Assembly: GCF_023330665.1 (NCBI RefSeq)
Contig: NZ_CP097127.1
Coordinates: forward strand, 2,232,001 to 2,296,000
Direction of reading: 5' to 3'
DNA length: 64,000 bases
Origin: Conexibacter sp. S30A1
Lineage (GTDB): Bacteria; Actinomycetota; Thermoleophilia; Solirubrobacterales; Solirubrobacteraceae
Part shown: in pieces, positions 8,459-17,497 of the stretch
How positions within the stretch are numbered: position 1 is the first letter of the stretch
Layout: each line of letters starts with the position of its first letter
The notes under the pieces: generated by a model
Databases searched by the model: none
Seen by the model: the letters and a program-made list of their open reading frames with translations, nothing else
What the model was told of the DNA's origin: nothing
Program-made: the position numbers and the translations under genes

Positions 8459-11400
8459 CTATCCGGCGCTGATCGTCGGCCCGGCCAGGACCGGGTCGCT
8501 GCCCCCCGGTCCGGGCGAGAGCTCCGCTGGCACCGAGTCGGTCGCAAGCGGCGGAATCGTGTCCATCACGTCGGGCACGTTGTTCGGGTTCTCGGCGCAA
8601 ATGGCGGGCGGGTTGGCCTGTGCGGCAGTCTGGACCGAGCACACACCGAAGGTGTAGCCGCCCGGCGTGGCGGTGAAACCGCGCAGGTCTGTGCCCGCAA
8701 AGCCGTTCTGCCCGGCGATGGTGAGCGTGAAGGTCCATCCGGGGCCGGGGGTTCCGAGCACCGAGTCGGGCAGCGTGATGTCAACCAGGCCCGGGGTCTC
8801 GCCGTTTGATCCCGGAGCGAGCTGCGTGAAGCTGACCTGCGGAGCCCCCAGGCTGGTCGCGCCCGCGATCCCGCCGCTGCTTGACCCCGGTGTTACCCAG
8901 AGGTCGTTGCCGAACCCGTCCACCTGCACAAGCTGGTTCCAGGCCGCCGCTGGCGCGATGCCGTAGTTATCAAACGGCCCGCCGGTCGTGTTGTCCGCCG
9001 TGGCTCCGGCCGTTGACTGCAGCTCGCCGGCCGGGACCGCTGAGGCGGGGGCATGGATGTAGAGGTCAAGCAGCTGGCCGCCGAGCAGCGAACCGTAGAT
9101 CGACTGCATGTTCGCGATCTCAACCTGGATGGTGCTGGTTGCGTTGGGGCCGTTGACCACCAGCATGCCGTCGAGCTTGAAGGTGTCCGGCGGGAAAGGC
9201 GTGCTGGTGGGGTAAGCGTAGGTACCCGGACCGCTGCCGCCACCGACCCCGGCGGAAGCGTTCAGCACCACCGTTCCGGGGGGCAGCACGTCAACCAACG
9301 TGAACAGTGCCTCATTGGTGCCCGCGGGGGAGTCGCTGGCGGTCGTCGTGACCGCGACGGAGTTGGCGCCGGCCGCGAGCGTCACCGGCACGGAGAACGC
9401 TCCGCTGACGGGGTCCGCAGTGACGGTCGTGATCGTCGTCGCGCCTACGGTGCTGGCCGTGGTGGTGCTCGAGCCATCCGGATCGGGGGTTACGGCCACA
9501 TCGACCGTGGCTCCAGGGGTGGTGGTGCCGGTGATGGTCGTGCTGGTGCCATCGACGGGAGCCGAAGGCCGCACCATGTTGGCCGGGACGTTGCCACCGC
9601 TCACCGCCAGCGGGGCCGTCACAGACAGTGGTGTCTGGGAGGTAGACGTGTCACCGGCGCCCGCGTAGCGCTGGGCGACGATCGACGGCTGGTCGACGAG
9701 CGACCCCGAGCCGAGGTCCACGATCAGCCGCAGCTCCTGCGCCTGTGCCCAGGTCAACGGCGCCGCCGACCCGTCGGCCTGGCCGGTGACGAACCCGATC
9801 GACGCGCTCTGCGGGTCGGCGATCGACGCCGGGTCGGTGCCGGCGCCGTTCTTCACGACGCTCGCACCGGTATCGACCGGGTAAGGACCGGCCGGTACGC
9901 TCGGGTCATCCCAGACCTGCTCGGGCACGAGCCCGACGCCCGATGCCGTCTTCAGCATGAAGTTCAGGTCGCCTACGGCAGCCGGAGTGTTGCCCGCCGC
10001 GATCTGATATTCGCCGTTCTCACCCGACAGCACCGGCCATGGGTGCCCGGTACCCGTGTCCTGGAACGCCCAGGGCACGCCTGTCCCTGGACAGTTCTGG
10101 TTGGCGGGCGACAGGTCGGGAGCCAGACCGTTCACGTCGTTGCTGGCCGGGTAGCAGTCGCCGTAACCGTCACCGGTGTAGCGCAGCACCCCGGTCCCCA
10201 CCGACGGGATGCTCACGTCTATACCCGCCCCGTTTGCAGGCTGGGAGGCGATCGCGAGCGTGTTCTGCACAGCCGGTGAGGCGGCGCCCAGCTCGCCCTG
10301 GCGCACGAGCTCCAGGAACCCCTGGTCGATCACGCTGCGCTGGTCATAGCTCTGTGCGTTGCCGTTGCCGAGCGTGTAGTCGTAGGCGCTGTTCGGGTTG
10401 CCGTTCTTGCTGACCCGGATGAAGTACGGGCCGGCCAGAGCCTGGCCGGTGACGCTGGAGCCGCCGCTCGTGATCGTCGTTGCCATCACAAGGTTGCGGA
10501 AGTTGTCCGCGGTGGCCGCAAAGACCCTTGCCGAGGCCATGTCACCCTGCACGGCGGCGATCTTTGAAGCCGCCACGAGCCCCGCCACCTCGTCTGCCAT
10601 CGTCGAGGGCGAGTAGCCGGTCTGCTCCTCCCAGCGCTCGACGCTGCCGGTCGTCTCCGGGCCGTTGGCCACCAGGAAGTCCGCGGCCGGACGAATGTGG
10701 TTCAGGTACAGCGAGCGGTCTGGGGCCAGACCGGCCTGCCAGGCGGCGAGGATCGGATCAGCGGTTTCGTCGAATTGCAGGCCACCCGTGTCGGGCGCCG
10801 CCTTGCCGTTGACAAGGCCATTGCGGGGAAATGCGCCGTTGGGAAGCTGCAGGTTGTCAAACCAGAACCTGACCATCGCACGCGCCGTACGCAGGTCGCC
10901 GTCGGCCAGAAAGCCAGTGAAGGTCTCGTACGCGTCGCGCGGGAAGACCTCCCGGTAAGAGCCGAAGTACGTGGCCAGATGGTCACTGCCGTTGCCGTTC
11001 CCGGCTGGCACAGCCTGCCCCCAGGGGCTGGCGAGCGACGCGGCGGTGTCGCCGATGAACGTCTTGTCCTCGCTGGCCTTGATCACGTTCGCGCTCAGCC
11101 AGTAGGCCTGCGCCAGCGTGTTCGGGCTCTCGCCAGCGCTGTCGCCGGCTACGCTCGTTGGTGGGCCGTGCAACTCTGCGTCGTAGACGAGCCACTGGTG
11201 CTGATACTGATTGAACGTGGCCGGGAACGGCGTGGTGGCGCTGCGTTCGGCAGCCTGCACGGCGCCACCCTCGTTGGCGCCAAAACCGAGCGCCACGGTG
11301 GCGCTCGCGACGTCTGCTGCCGTGACCGCGTCACCCGACTTGGCGGCCACCGCGGCGGCGATGCCCGCGGGCGTCACCTGGGCATAGCCGGCCGTCATCA

Positions 11401-12916
11401 TCGCGCCACGCCCATTCCTGGTTCCGCCGGCCCGATAGCTTCCCAACGCCCCTTGGTCGGGTTGGAAGCCGGCGCCGCCCGAGCGACCCGCAAAGCTCAG
11501 CTCGACGGTCTGCGCGACGTTGCCGTTGTTGGCGTTGGCGCCCGTGCTCGTCAGCTGCTGACCGTTGTCCAGTTCCGTCAGTCCATCTGTCTGCGAGCCG
11601 ACAAAGCCATTTTCGACGGCGGCAAACGGCGAGCTGGCAGCCAGCGCCGAGTAGATCGGCTGGGCATAGGTGCGGTTCAGCGCATCGGTGAAGGAGTTGG
11701 TGGAGTAGGCCAGCGGGATCTGCCCGAAGCGGCCGCCGTTGACGATCGTTGCCGACTCGCCGCCGACGTTCTGGCTGCCGCCGCCGCCATGACCGTTCAG
11801 CAGCGGGTTGAAGCGCAGATACACATGCAGGTTGCTCGCCGCGCCCGGCAGCCGGACGAGGCTCACGTGCATGACCACGGCATCGGTCGCAGGGCTCGTG
11901 ACGAAGTCTGTGACGATCGCGAAGTGCTGGTCGGAGGCCTTGGGCAGGGCGATCACGCGACAGGCCATGCCGGTGCTGCCGAGCTGGCTGACCGTGTATG
12001 TCATATCCCTGGGCTGCAGATCGGTGAAGGCGTTGCCGGCGGCGCTACCGGTGATGATCGGGTCAAGGCTCTTGACGTTGGTGTTGTCGATCGTCGGGCT
12101 GTAAACATCCGAGAGGGTTCCGTCGGCCACCGTGTACCAGACCTTCGACTCCGTGTCGGCGGCCGTGCCGACGCAGTCCTTGCGGCCAAGGTCGTAATAG
12201 GAGAGCGAGCCTGGCGCACCGGCCACCGTGCCGGCGACGGTGCCGACCGTGAGGTCGAAGATGTGCAATGCCGGAACGTTGGGCGCCGCCTTGGCGCTCA
12301 CACTGGGCAGCGTCACCGACGCCACCGTCTTGGCCGGGTCAAGCGCGATCGACCCGTAGTAGAGCGCGACCGGCGCACTCAAACCGCTGCCGGTGCCCGA
12401 CGCCGTCGCGAGCAGGTCGGTGCCCGCCACGGGGCTGTTGTCGGCCCAGTCGCCGAAGTCCAGCGTCCCGGTCGTGGTGCTGCCGTCGGTGTAGGTGACG
12501 GTGAAGCTGCCGCCATAGCTGTTGGCGCCCGCATAGGAGACGGCGGCGACGACACCCAGCGTGTTGCCGGTCCCTGACAATGCGATCTTCTGACCGTCTG
12601 AGACCACGTTGTCGGCCCCTGAGGCGCTGGCCTGCGGCCAGGTGATCCGCAGGCCGTCGTGCAGCAGCGTGCGCCCGGGCACCAGGCCGTCTGCAGCAAG
12701 GCCGGAGGCGACGTAGCCATCGCCGTTGCCGTCGAAGTTGGCGGCAGGGCCACCCGGGGCGCTGATCCCGACGTTGTCGAACGCGGCGACGAGCGGCGTC
12801 GGCGTCGCGCCCGAGGCGATAGCCGAGCCCGGCCAGCCAGCCAGAGCACAACCCAGCAGCGCTGACACCGCCAGCCCGAACATGGCCAGCACACGCATCC
12901 TCGCACGCATCCGCAT
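8459..12916 (-). CDS. Secreted GH15 glucodextranase/glucoamylase-like multidomain protein
   Basis: Probable extracellular exo-glucosidase on alpha-glucans (glucodextranase type). An N-terminal signal peptide (RVLAMFGLAVSALLGCALAG) is followed by a beta-rich domain (about 40-210) with the PAANFDGNGDGY pattern often attached to secreted actinobacterial glycosidases. Next come a glucodextranase N-like beta domain and the (alpha/alpha)6 GH15 domain (about 550-1070). The likely general acid is in ERWEEQTGYSP (about 760) and the general base in PEQVWDD (about 1000). A Thr-rich Ig-like module (about 1130-1200) and a C-terminal domain resembling the SLH-like binding module of glucodextranase complete the 1485 aa. 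No sorting signal is visible. An IS lies 147 bases upstream of the start and may have altered its promoter. Confidence 0.82.
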   Translation of the reverse strand: MRMRARMRVLAMFGLAVSALLGCALAGWPGSAIASGATPTPLVAAFDNVGISAPGGPAANFDGNGDGYVASGLAADGLVPGRTLLHDGLRITWPQASASGADNVVSDGQKIALSGTGNTLGVVAAVSYAGANSYGGSFTVTYTDGSTTTGTLDFGDWADNSPVAGTDLLATASGTGSGLSAPVALYYGSIALDPAKTVASVTLPSVSAKAAPNVPALHIFDLTVGTVAGTVAGAPGSLSYYDLGRKDCVGTAADTESKVWYTVADGTLSDVYSPTIDNTNVKSLDPIITGSAAGNAFTDLQPRDMTYTVSQLGSTGMACRVIALPKASDQHFAIVTDFVTSPATDAVVMHVSLVRLPGAASNLHVYLRFNPLLNGHGGGGSQNVGGESATIVNGGRFGQIPLAYSTNSFTDALNRTYAQPIYSALAASSPFAAVENGFVGSQTDGLTELDNGQQLTSTGANANNGNVAQTVELSFAGRSGGAGFQPDQGALGSYRAGGTRNGRGAMMTAGYAQVTPAGIAAAVAAKSGDAVTAADVASATVALGFGANEGGAVQAAERSATTPFPATFNQYQHQWLVYDAELHGPPTSVAGDSAGESPNTLAQAYWLSANVIKASEDKTFIGDTAASLASPWGQAVPAGNGNGSDHLATYFGSYREVFPRDAYETFTGFLADGDLRTARAMVRFWFDNLQLPNGAFPRNGLVNGKAAPDTGGLQFDETADPILAAWQAGLAPDRSLYLNHIRPAADFLVANGPETTGSVERWEEQTGYSPSTMADEVAGLVAASKIAAVQGDMASARVFAATADNFRNLVMATTITSGGSSVTGQALAGPYFIRVSKNGNPNSAYDYTLGNGNAQSYDQRSVIDQGFLELVRQGELGAASPAVQNTLAIASQPANGAGIDVSIPSVGTGVLRYTGDGYGDCYPASNDVNGLAPDLSPANQNCPGTGVPWAFQDTGTGHPWPVLSGENGEYQIAAGNTPAAVGDLNFMLKTASGVGLVPEQVWDDPSVPAGPYPVDTGASVVKNGAGTDPASIADPQSASIGFVTGQADGSAAPLTWAQAQELRLIVDLGSGSLVDQPSIVAQRYAGAGDTSTSQTPLSVTAPLAVSGGNVPANMVRPSAPVDGTSTTITGTTTPGATVDVAVTPDPDGSSTTTASTVGATTITTVTADPVSGAFSVPVTLAAGANSVAVTTTASDSPAGTNEALFTLVDVLPPGTVVLNASAGVGGGSGPGTYAYPTSTPFPPDTFKLDGMLVVNGPNATSTIQVEIANMQSIYGSLLGGQLLDLYIHAPASAVPAGELQSTAGATADNTTGGPFDNYGIAPAAAWNQLVQVDGFGNDLWVTPGSSSGGIAGATSLGAPQVSFTQLAPGSNGETPGLVDITLPDSVLGTPGPGWTFTLTIAGQNGFAGTDLRGFTATPGGYTFGVCSVQTAAQANPPAICAENPNNVPDVMDTIPPLATDSVPAELSPGPGGSDPVLAGPTISAG

Positions 12917-13063
12917 CTGTCTCTCCTATCCGCGGCGCTCACGGCTCGCGTCGCAACCGCAGCCGGCTGCGGTTCCGACGCCGGCGGGGCCCCTCTCGTT
13001 CGCTTCCGCACCCGAGCCTACGGCACCGGGCATAAACGAGGTATGAATAGGACACGTCCGGTT

Positions 13064-14641
13064 CTCGGGTTTCGCAGTTCATAGGCCGGCGGCTGCCCAT
13101 GCTTGCTGGACTGCGCTGATTTCTCGGGTTGTGGGCGTTCGGGCCTGTTGTGGCTGAAATTGGGTGGCGATGATCACTCGTCGTAGCTTGGCGAGCATGT
13201 CCTGGAATGATGGGGTGGTCTTGGAGACATACCAGGGGGCGCGGGCGCGGTGCTCTGTGACGATGTCGGGGTGATGTCCGTAAATGGCGTACCAGATGGT
13301 CGTGAGGTCCATCGCCAGGAACTGGAATGGGACGGTCCGTTGCACGGCTTTCTCGGTCCGGTTGCGGGCATCGCCGATCCCGAAGATCTCTTTGCCGTCC
13401 TGGAAGGCGACTTCGATCGGCCAGCGGTCTGCGTAGCGCTCAACGATCTGCGCGGGCGTGGCGCTCGGGTCGGTGGTGATCAACGCGATCTGGTAGCCGG
13501 AGGGCTTGGCGGGGTCTTTGACGAGGATCACCCGGACGGGGGTCTCAGAACCCAGCGGCTCCCATAGGCAGTTGATCTCGGCCAGCTGGAGGGTCTCGGT
13601 TTTGTTGTAGCGCCGGACGGTCGCTTGAGCCCACTTGGTGGCCGGGCTGGTTGCGAGCTGCTTGAGCGTTGCGAGCCGCTCTCCCCATTCGCGTGGCCGG
13701 CCGCGTTTGCCGGTGCGTGGCGGCGCGGGGGCATAGAGCGTGGCGTTCACACGCAGGCGGCTGGTGATCCTCACATGATCCCCAACGCCACGCCACGCCT
13801 GGCTGATGTAGGCGCTGTCACCGACCACGTCGATCATCCGGCCGGGTAGCCGGGTGGCAAGCAGGCAGACAAGCTCCCTGGCCAGCGTGACCTTCCCGGG
13901 CCGCTCAGGATCGGGCTTGTGCTGCTGGACAAACTGTTTGCGCCGCGGCTGCCACAACCGGAACAGAACCGGCAAACAGACCGTGCGCTCCAGAAACGGC
14001 AGCTTGACACAGATCCCGGCGCACACCCAGTTGTTCCCCCAGGCGACCGAGCCTGAGCGGCTGTTGGCGGTCGCGTCATGATGCCAAAAGGTGCCGTGGA
14101 TCCGGCGTCCCCTGCGTTTCAGCAGCGTGTCATCGACCGCGACCAGCACGCTCGCACCCGGTTCTGTGAAGCGCTCAACGATCAGCACCGCCAACCGCAA
14201 CCCGAGCTCATCCGCTGACCAACGGGCGTTTGCGAAGAACCGATGGCAGCGGGCGTGATGCCACACCCCGGACAAGCGCGCGCCGACCAGCATCCCGGTC
14301 ACGCACCGCAACCGGGTCTGGGAGACCTGCCCCACCACCAGCGCACAGAACGTCTCAAACGTCGGACGGGTGAAACACGACTCAAACAGGACAAGCAGCT
14401 CGTTCAGCGAAGATGGGACGCAGAGCATCGGCGGCAGCCTCCAAGAGAAGCCGCGCAGCGTGCCTCCCCTTGGCCGCGACGGACGGGTTATGTTGACAGC
14501 AACCGCTTTCGCGCAAGCCGCCGATGCTCCTTCTCCACCCTCTCGCCAACGACCGCCACCACCCCCGCTACAGCCGGCCCGTGATCACCCCCGCCAGCTA
14601 CGCGCTAAGCCGCCCCGCGCCGCAAAAGTGCGAAACCCGAG
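13064..14641 (-). mobile_element. Intact insertion sequence, IS701-like, with 13-bp ends
   Basis: The left end CTCGGGTTTCGCA (13064-13076) and right end TGCGAAACCCGAG (14629-14641) are perfect 13-bp inverted repeats, and TT pairs again after one mismatch. Immediately outside, CCGGTT occurs at 13058-13063 and 14642-14647, a 6-bp direct repeat expected of target duplication. The element is about 1.58 kb with one transposase. It sits between the glucodextranase start and the ArsR stop and interrupts no gene. Family assignment from the transposase is tentative, since a 6-bp duplication is longer than I would expect for IS701. Confidence 0.85.
13079..14428 (-). CDS. DDE transposase, IS701-like
   Basis: Transposase of the element at 13064-14641. 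The product (449 aa) has a DDE nuclease layout: first Asp in VLVAVDDTLLKRRG (about residue 100), second Asp in MIDVVGDSAYIS, and Glu in DRWPIEVAFQDGKEIFGI. The segment HGTFWHHDATANS and the WGNNWVCAGICVKLPF block match DDE endonuclease-type transposases common in actinobacteria. The reading frame is complete and spans nearly the whole element, so it may be active. It is read in the same direction as the glucodextranase gene. Confidence 0.85.
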   Translation of the reverse strand: MLCVPSSLNELLVLFESCFTRPTFETFCALVVGQVSQTRLRCVTGMLVGARLSGVWHHARCHRFFANARWSADELGLRLAVLIVERFTEPGASVLVAVDDTLLKRRGRRIHGTFWHHDATANSRSGSVAWGNNWVCAGICVKLPFLERTVCLPVLFRLWQPRRKQFVQQHKPDPERPGKVTLARELVCLLATRLPGRMIDVVGDSAYISQAWRGVGDHVRITSRLRVNATLYAPAPPRTGKRGRPREWGERLATLKQLATSPATKWAQATVRRYNKTETLQLAEINCLWEPLGSETPVRVILVKDPAKPSGYQIALITTDPSATPAQIVERYADRWPIEVAFQDGKEIFGIGDARNRTEKAVQRTVPFQFLAMDLTTIWYAIYGHHPDIVTEHRARAPWYVSKTTPSFQDMLAKLRRVIIATQFQPQQARTPTTREISAVQQAWAAAGL

Positions 14642-14659
14642 CCGGTTGTTGACGAACAA

Positions 14660-15292
14660 TTAACGGGAGGCCTGCGGCGCGCGCTCGGCGCTGAACGCCA
14701 GCGCCTCAAACAGCATCAGCGTGAGCCCGATCCGCAGCGCCGGCTCGCGCGCCTCTGCGCCGCTGGATGCTGCGCCTTCCTCCAGCCGGCTGGCGGCAGC
14801 ACGCTCGATCTCCTGCGCCCTGGCGATCCAGCTCCGGGCCTCCCGGGCAAGCTCCTCCCAGCCCTCACGGTCGAGCGTCAGCGCCTGGGTCTCGAGCTGC
14901 GCTTCGACGGGGTCAAAACCGCCGGCGGCAGCCGACCGGTTGGCGTGGTCTGTGGCCGTGTTGATCAGCGCCGTCAGCACGCGCTGCTTGGAGATCGCGT
15001 CGAGCCCCTGCCAGGACTCCGGCGACGGCGCCGGGCGCGCGACCGTCCGGTAGTAGTGCTCGGTCGCGCCGCGGCGCTGACGGGTGCTCACCAGCTTCAG
15101 CAGCCCGAGCTCGTAGAGGGTGCGGACGTGGTAGGCGATCGTCCCAAGCGGCTGCTCGAGCTTGGCTGCCAGAACGACCGGGCTTGCCGCCTCCTCCTCC
15201 AGCATCGCCAGCAGCCGCACGCGGATCGGGTGGGAGATCGCGCGCAGCCAGCGCGGATCAGCGACGTCGGTGACGGGCTCCTGTTTGACCAT
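14660..15292 (-). CDS. ArsR-family winged-helix regulator
   Basis: Transcription regulator with an N-terminal ArsR-type winged helix (LRAISHPIRVRLLAML, then VVLAAKLEQPLGTIAYHVRTLYELGLL, about residues 15-65) and an Arg-rich wing. The C-terminal two thirds are helical and Ala/Glu-rich, probably for dimerisation. The Cys metal ligands of ArsR/SmtB (ELCVCDL-type) are absent, so it is unlikely to be a metal sensor. 210 aa. It is followed on the same strand, after a short gap, by the IS at 13064-14641, and lies upstream of none of the nucleotide-sugar genes. Its target is unknown. Confidence 0.85.
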   Translation of the reverse strand: MVKQEPVTDVADPRWLRAISHPIRVRLLAMLEEEAASPVVLAAKLEQPLGTIAYHVRTLYELGLLKLVSTRQRRGATEHYYRTVARPAPSPESWQGLDAISKQRVLTALINTATDHANRSAAAGGFDPVEAQLETQALTLDREGWEELAREARSWIARAQEIERAAASRLEEGAASSGAEAREPALRIGLTLMLFEALAFSAERAPQASR

Positions 15293-15316
15293 CCCTCTCG
15301 ATGGTAGGACCCCGGC

Positions 15317-16075
15317 TCAGTGCCGCCAGTGCTCAAGCAGCTCGGCGTCCTGCACAAGGCGGTGCAGACGCGCAGGCGTCCCGAGCACCACCGCGCGCGG
15401 CGCGACGTCCCGGGTCACCACCGCCCCCGCAGCCACGAACGCCTCCTCCCCGACCTCCACCCCCGGCACCAGCACGACACCCCCGCCGACGCGTGCCGCC
15501 CGCCGCACGACCGGCGCGTCCAACCGCTCGCCGCGCGGGTGCCGGCCCATCGTGTCGTCGTTGGTCATCAGCACGCCCGGGCCGAGAAACACGTCATCCT
15601 CGACAAGCGCCCAGCTGGTCACGTAGACGCCGGTCTGGATCGAGACCCGCTCGCCGACCACAGCATTGAAGTCAACACACGACCCGCGACCGACCACCGA
15701 GTGCGCACCCACCCGCGAGCCCTCGCGCACCTGCGCCTGGTCGCCGATGATCGCCCCGGCGCCGACCACCGCGCCCGCGTAGACGACCGCGCCGCAGCAG
15801 ACCGTCACCTCGGCCCCCAGCTCGAGCGCCGCCAGCTCCACGGCCGCCGCACTCGAGCCGCGTCGCAGGCGCGGACGCTTGCCGAGCACCACCAGCTCCT
15901 CAACCAGGCAGCCGGGACCGAGCACCACGCCGGCGTGCACGACGCTGCCCGCGCCGACGCTCACACCGTCGCCGAGCACCGCGCCGACACCGACCACCGC
16001 CCCCGGCCCCACCGCGACACCCTCGCCCAACTCGGCGCTGGGGTCGACGTGGGCGGCCGGCGAGACCTCAGCCAT
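15317..16075 (-). CDS. Left-handed beta-helix acyltransferase, WbpD/WlbB-like
   Basis: Hexapeptide-repeat (trimeric left-handed beta-helix) acyltransferase. Repeats run from residue 10 to about 150 (e.g. AVVGVGAVLGDGVSVGAG) and resume at 190-225 (VLVPGVEVGEEAFVAAGAVVTRD). A conserved loop GPGVLMTNDDTMGRHPRG carries the segment typical of nucleotide-sugar N-acetyltransferases. 252 aa. The start overlaps the end of the Gfo/Idh dehydrogenase gene by 8 bases, indicating translational coupling. With that dehydrogenase and the nearby epimerase it suggests modification of a UDP-diamino sugar for a surface glycan. The exact substrate is inferred. Confidence 0.8.
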   Translation of the reverse strand: MAEVSPAAHVDPSAELGEGVAVGPGAVVGVGAVLGDGVSVGAGSVVHAGVVLGPGCLVEELVVLGKRPRLRRGSSAAAVELAALELGAEVTVCCGAVVYAGAVVGAGAIIGDQAQVREGSRVGAHSVVGRGSCVDFNAVVGERVSIQTGVYVTSWALVEDDVFLGPGVLMTNDDTMGRHPRGERLDAPVVRRAARVGGGVVLVPGVEVGEEAFVAAGAVVTRDVAPRAVVLGTPARLHRLVQDAELLEHWRH

Positions 16076-17072
16076 CGGCTCGCGCAGACGACTTCAGAGA
16101 ATTCTCGAGCCGCTCCAGCACGCGCACCACCCGCAGGCCGCTGGCCCCGTCGGAGCGGGCGGGGCGGTCCTCGCGGATGCTGTCGATGAACTCCTGGCAC
16201 TCGAGGCGCAGCGGCTCGACGCTGTCCAACCGCGGCGAGTAGGTGCCGCCGCTGCGCGTGACCCACTCACCGTAGCCCGCCGGCGCCTCATCAAAGCCCT
16301 TGTCGTAGACGGTGATCTTGCCTTCGACCGCCATGTCGTCGAAGGTGGCCATCCGCTGCGCGCCGACCACGGTGAAACGCCTCTCCTTGTGCGGGTCAAG
16401 CCAGCTGAGGTGCAGGTGTGCGGCCAGCCCGGACGGGAAGCGCAGGTAGCAGAAGACGACATCCTCAACGCCCGCTCGCACGTAGGCCTCACCGTGCGCC
16501 ACGGCCTCGCTGGGCTCCTCCCCGGCCAACGCCAGCACCACCGAGACGTCGTGCGCACCAAGCGACCACAGCGCGTTCTCGTCGGCGCGCAGCTTGCCGA
16601 GGTTCAGGCGATTGCCGTAGATGTAGTAGATCCTGCCGAGCTCGCCGCCGTCCGTGAGCTCCTTGAGCTTGCGCACCCCCGGGTGGTACTCGAGCAGGTG
16701 GCCGACCATCAGCTGGCGCCCGGACCGCTGCGCCGCGGCCACCGCACGCTCCGCATCAGCCACCGACTGCGCCAGCGGTTTCTCGACGAAGCAGTGCTTG
16801 CCGGCCTCGAGCACCGCCACCGCGTGGGCGGCGTGGTCGGGGACCGGGGTGGCGAGCACGACCGCGTCGAGCTCGGGGTCGGCCAGCAGCGCGTCCAGGT
16901 CTTCGCCGACACGCACCCCCGGGAACTGCCGCGCCGCGCGCTCGCGCGCCTGCGGCGAGCGGTCAGCGACCCAGCGCAGCTCACAATCCTCAAGCCCGGC
17001 GAAGTTCCGTGCCAGGTTCGGTCCCCAGTAGCCCAGGCCCGCCACGCCGACGGTGATCTTCTGCTGCGCCAT
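16068..17072 (-). CDS. Gfo/Idh/MocA-family NAD-dependent sugar dehydrogenase, WlbA/WbpB-like
   Basis: Oxidoreductase with a Rossmann N-terminus (VGVAGLGYWGPNLARNF), the EKPLAQSVADAE motif holding the conserved Lys (about residue 96), and a C-terminal alpha/beta domain containing SLGAHDVSVVLAL with the conserved His. 334 aa, normal length. The family oxidises C3 of UDP-N-acetyl sugars before transamination (WlbA/WbpB), consistent with the overlapping acyltransferase gene and the epimerase at 17498. No aminotransferase is present in the window, so the pathway here is incomplete or uses a distant partner. Confidence 0.85.
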   Translation of the reverse strand: MAQQKITVGVAGLGYWGPNLARNFAGLEDCELRWVADRSPQARERAARQFPGVRVGEDLDALLADPELDAVVLATPVPDHAAHAVAVLEAGKHCFVEKPLAQSVADAERAVAAAQRSGRQLMVGHLLEYHPGVRKLKELTDGGELGRIYYIYGNRLNLGKLRADENALWSLGAHDVSVVLALAGEEPSEAVAHGEAYVRAGVEDVVFCYLRFPSGLAAHLHLSWLDPHKERRFTVVGAQRMATFDDMAVEGKITVYDKGFDEAPAGYGEWVTRSGGTYSPRLDSVEPLRLECQEFIDSIREDRPARSDGASGLRVVRVLERLENSLKSSARADG

Positions 17073-17497
17073 GCGACCGGCCAGTCTAGGCCATTGACCG
17101 ACCCGGCCATGAGTGGCAGGGATTCTTGCGGTGCCCGGGGCGTGCTCATCAGGCCAGCGGCGCTCCCGATCCGCTTCCTACCTCATCTCGGCATGCAATG
17201 GCGAACGTCGCGGCCTGTTGCCCGCTGCGGCCGGCGTCTGCCAGCCGCACCCCGCCCAGGCACGCCCCCAGGCGACGCCGGGACCGACTCTACGCCCCAA
17301 ACCTGCTGCCGACGGCGCACTTTGTGCAATCCGCGCGTCTGTAGCGCGCCAGATGCACAAAGCTCGACCGTCAGGCGCGATTTGGGGGCTAAAGGCGGTC
17401 GCGGCCCCAGCAAGGCCACGACCAAAGGCGGTCATGGCTCCACACGGCCCGCGGCGGCACACGGCCCGCGCCTACGGGAGCCACCCGCTGCCGGCGC
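17073..17497. other. Intergenic region with folded palindrome, no gene
   Basis: This 425-base gap upstream of the Gfo/Idh gene and downstream of the epimerase gene shows no convincing reading frame. ORFs crossing it are low-complexity and shift with GC bias. Its main content is the nested palindrome at 17295-17387. The promoter of the dehydrogenase-acyltransferase pair should lie near 17073-17150 but no clear boxes are visible. Confidence 0.6.
17295..17387. repeat. Nested symmetrical palindrome (hairpin RNA or mobile palindromic element)
   Basis: Four pairs of arms nest in order around one centre: CCCCAAA (17295-17301) with TTTGGGG (17381-17387); GACGG (17311-17315) with CCGTC (17368-17372); CTTTGTGCA (17320-17328) with TGCACAAAG (17354-17362); CGCGC (17332-17336) with GCGCG (17344-17348), leaving a 7-base loop. 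The internal gaps are nearly symmetric (9/8, 4/5, 3/5). That makes 26 paired positions in 93 bases. It lies between two genes of one strand. Confidence 0.7.

Noticed and set aside
10697..12577. 626-aa plus-strand frame inside the glucodextranase gene
   Set aside because: It is antisense to a gene with clear domains and catalytic motifs, and its translation is repetitive Arg/Val/Gly.
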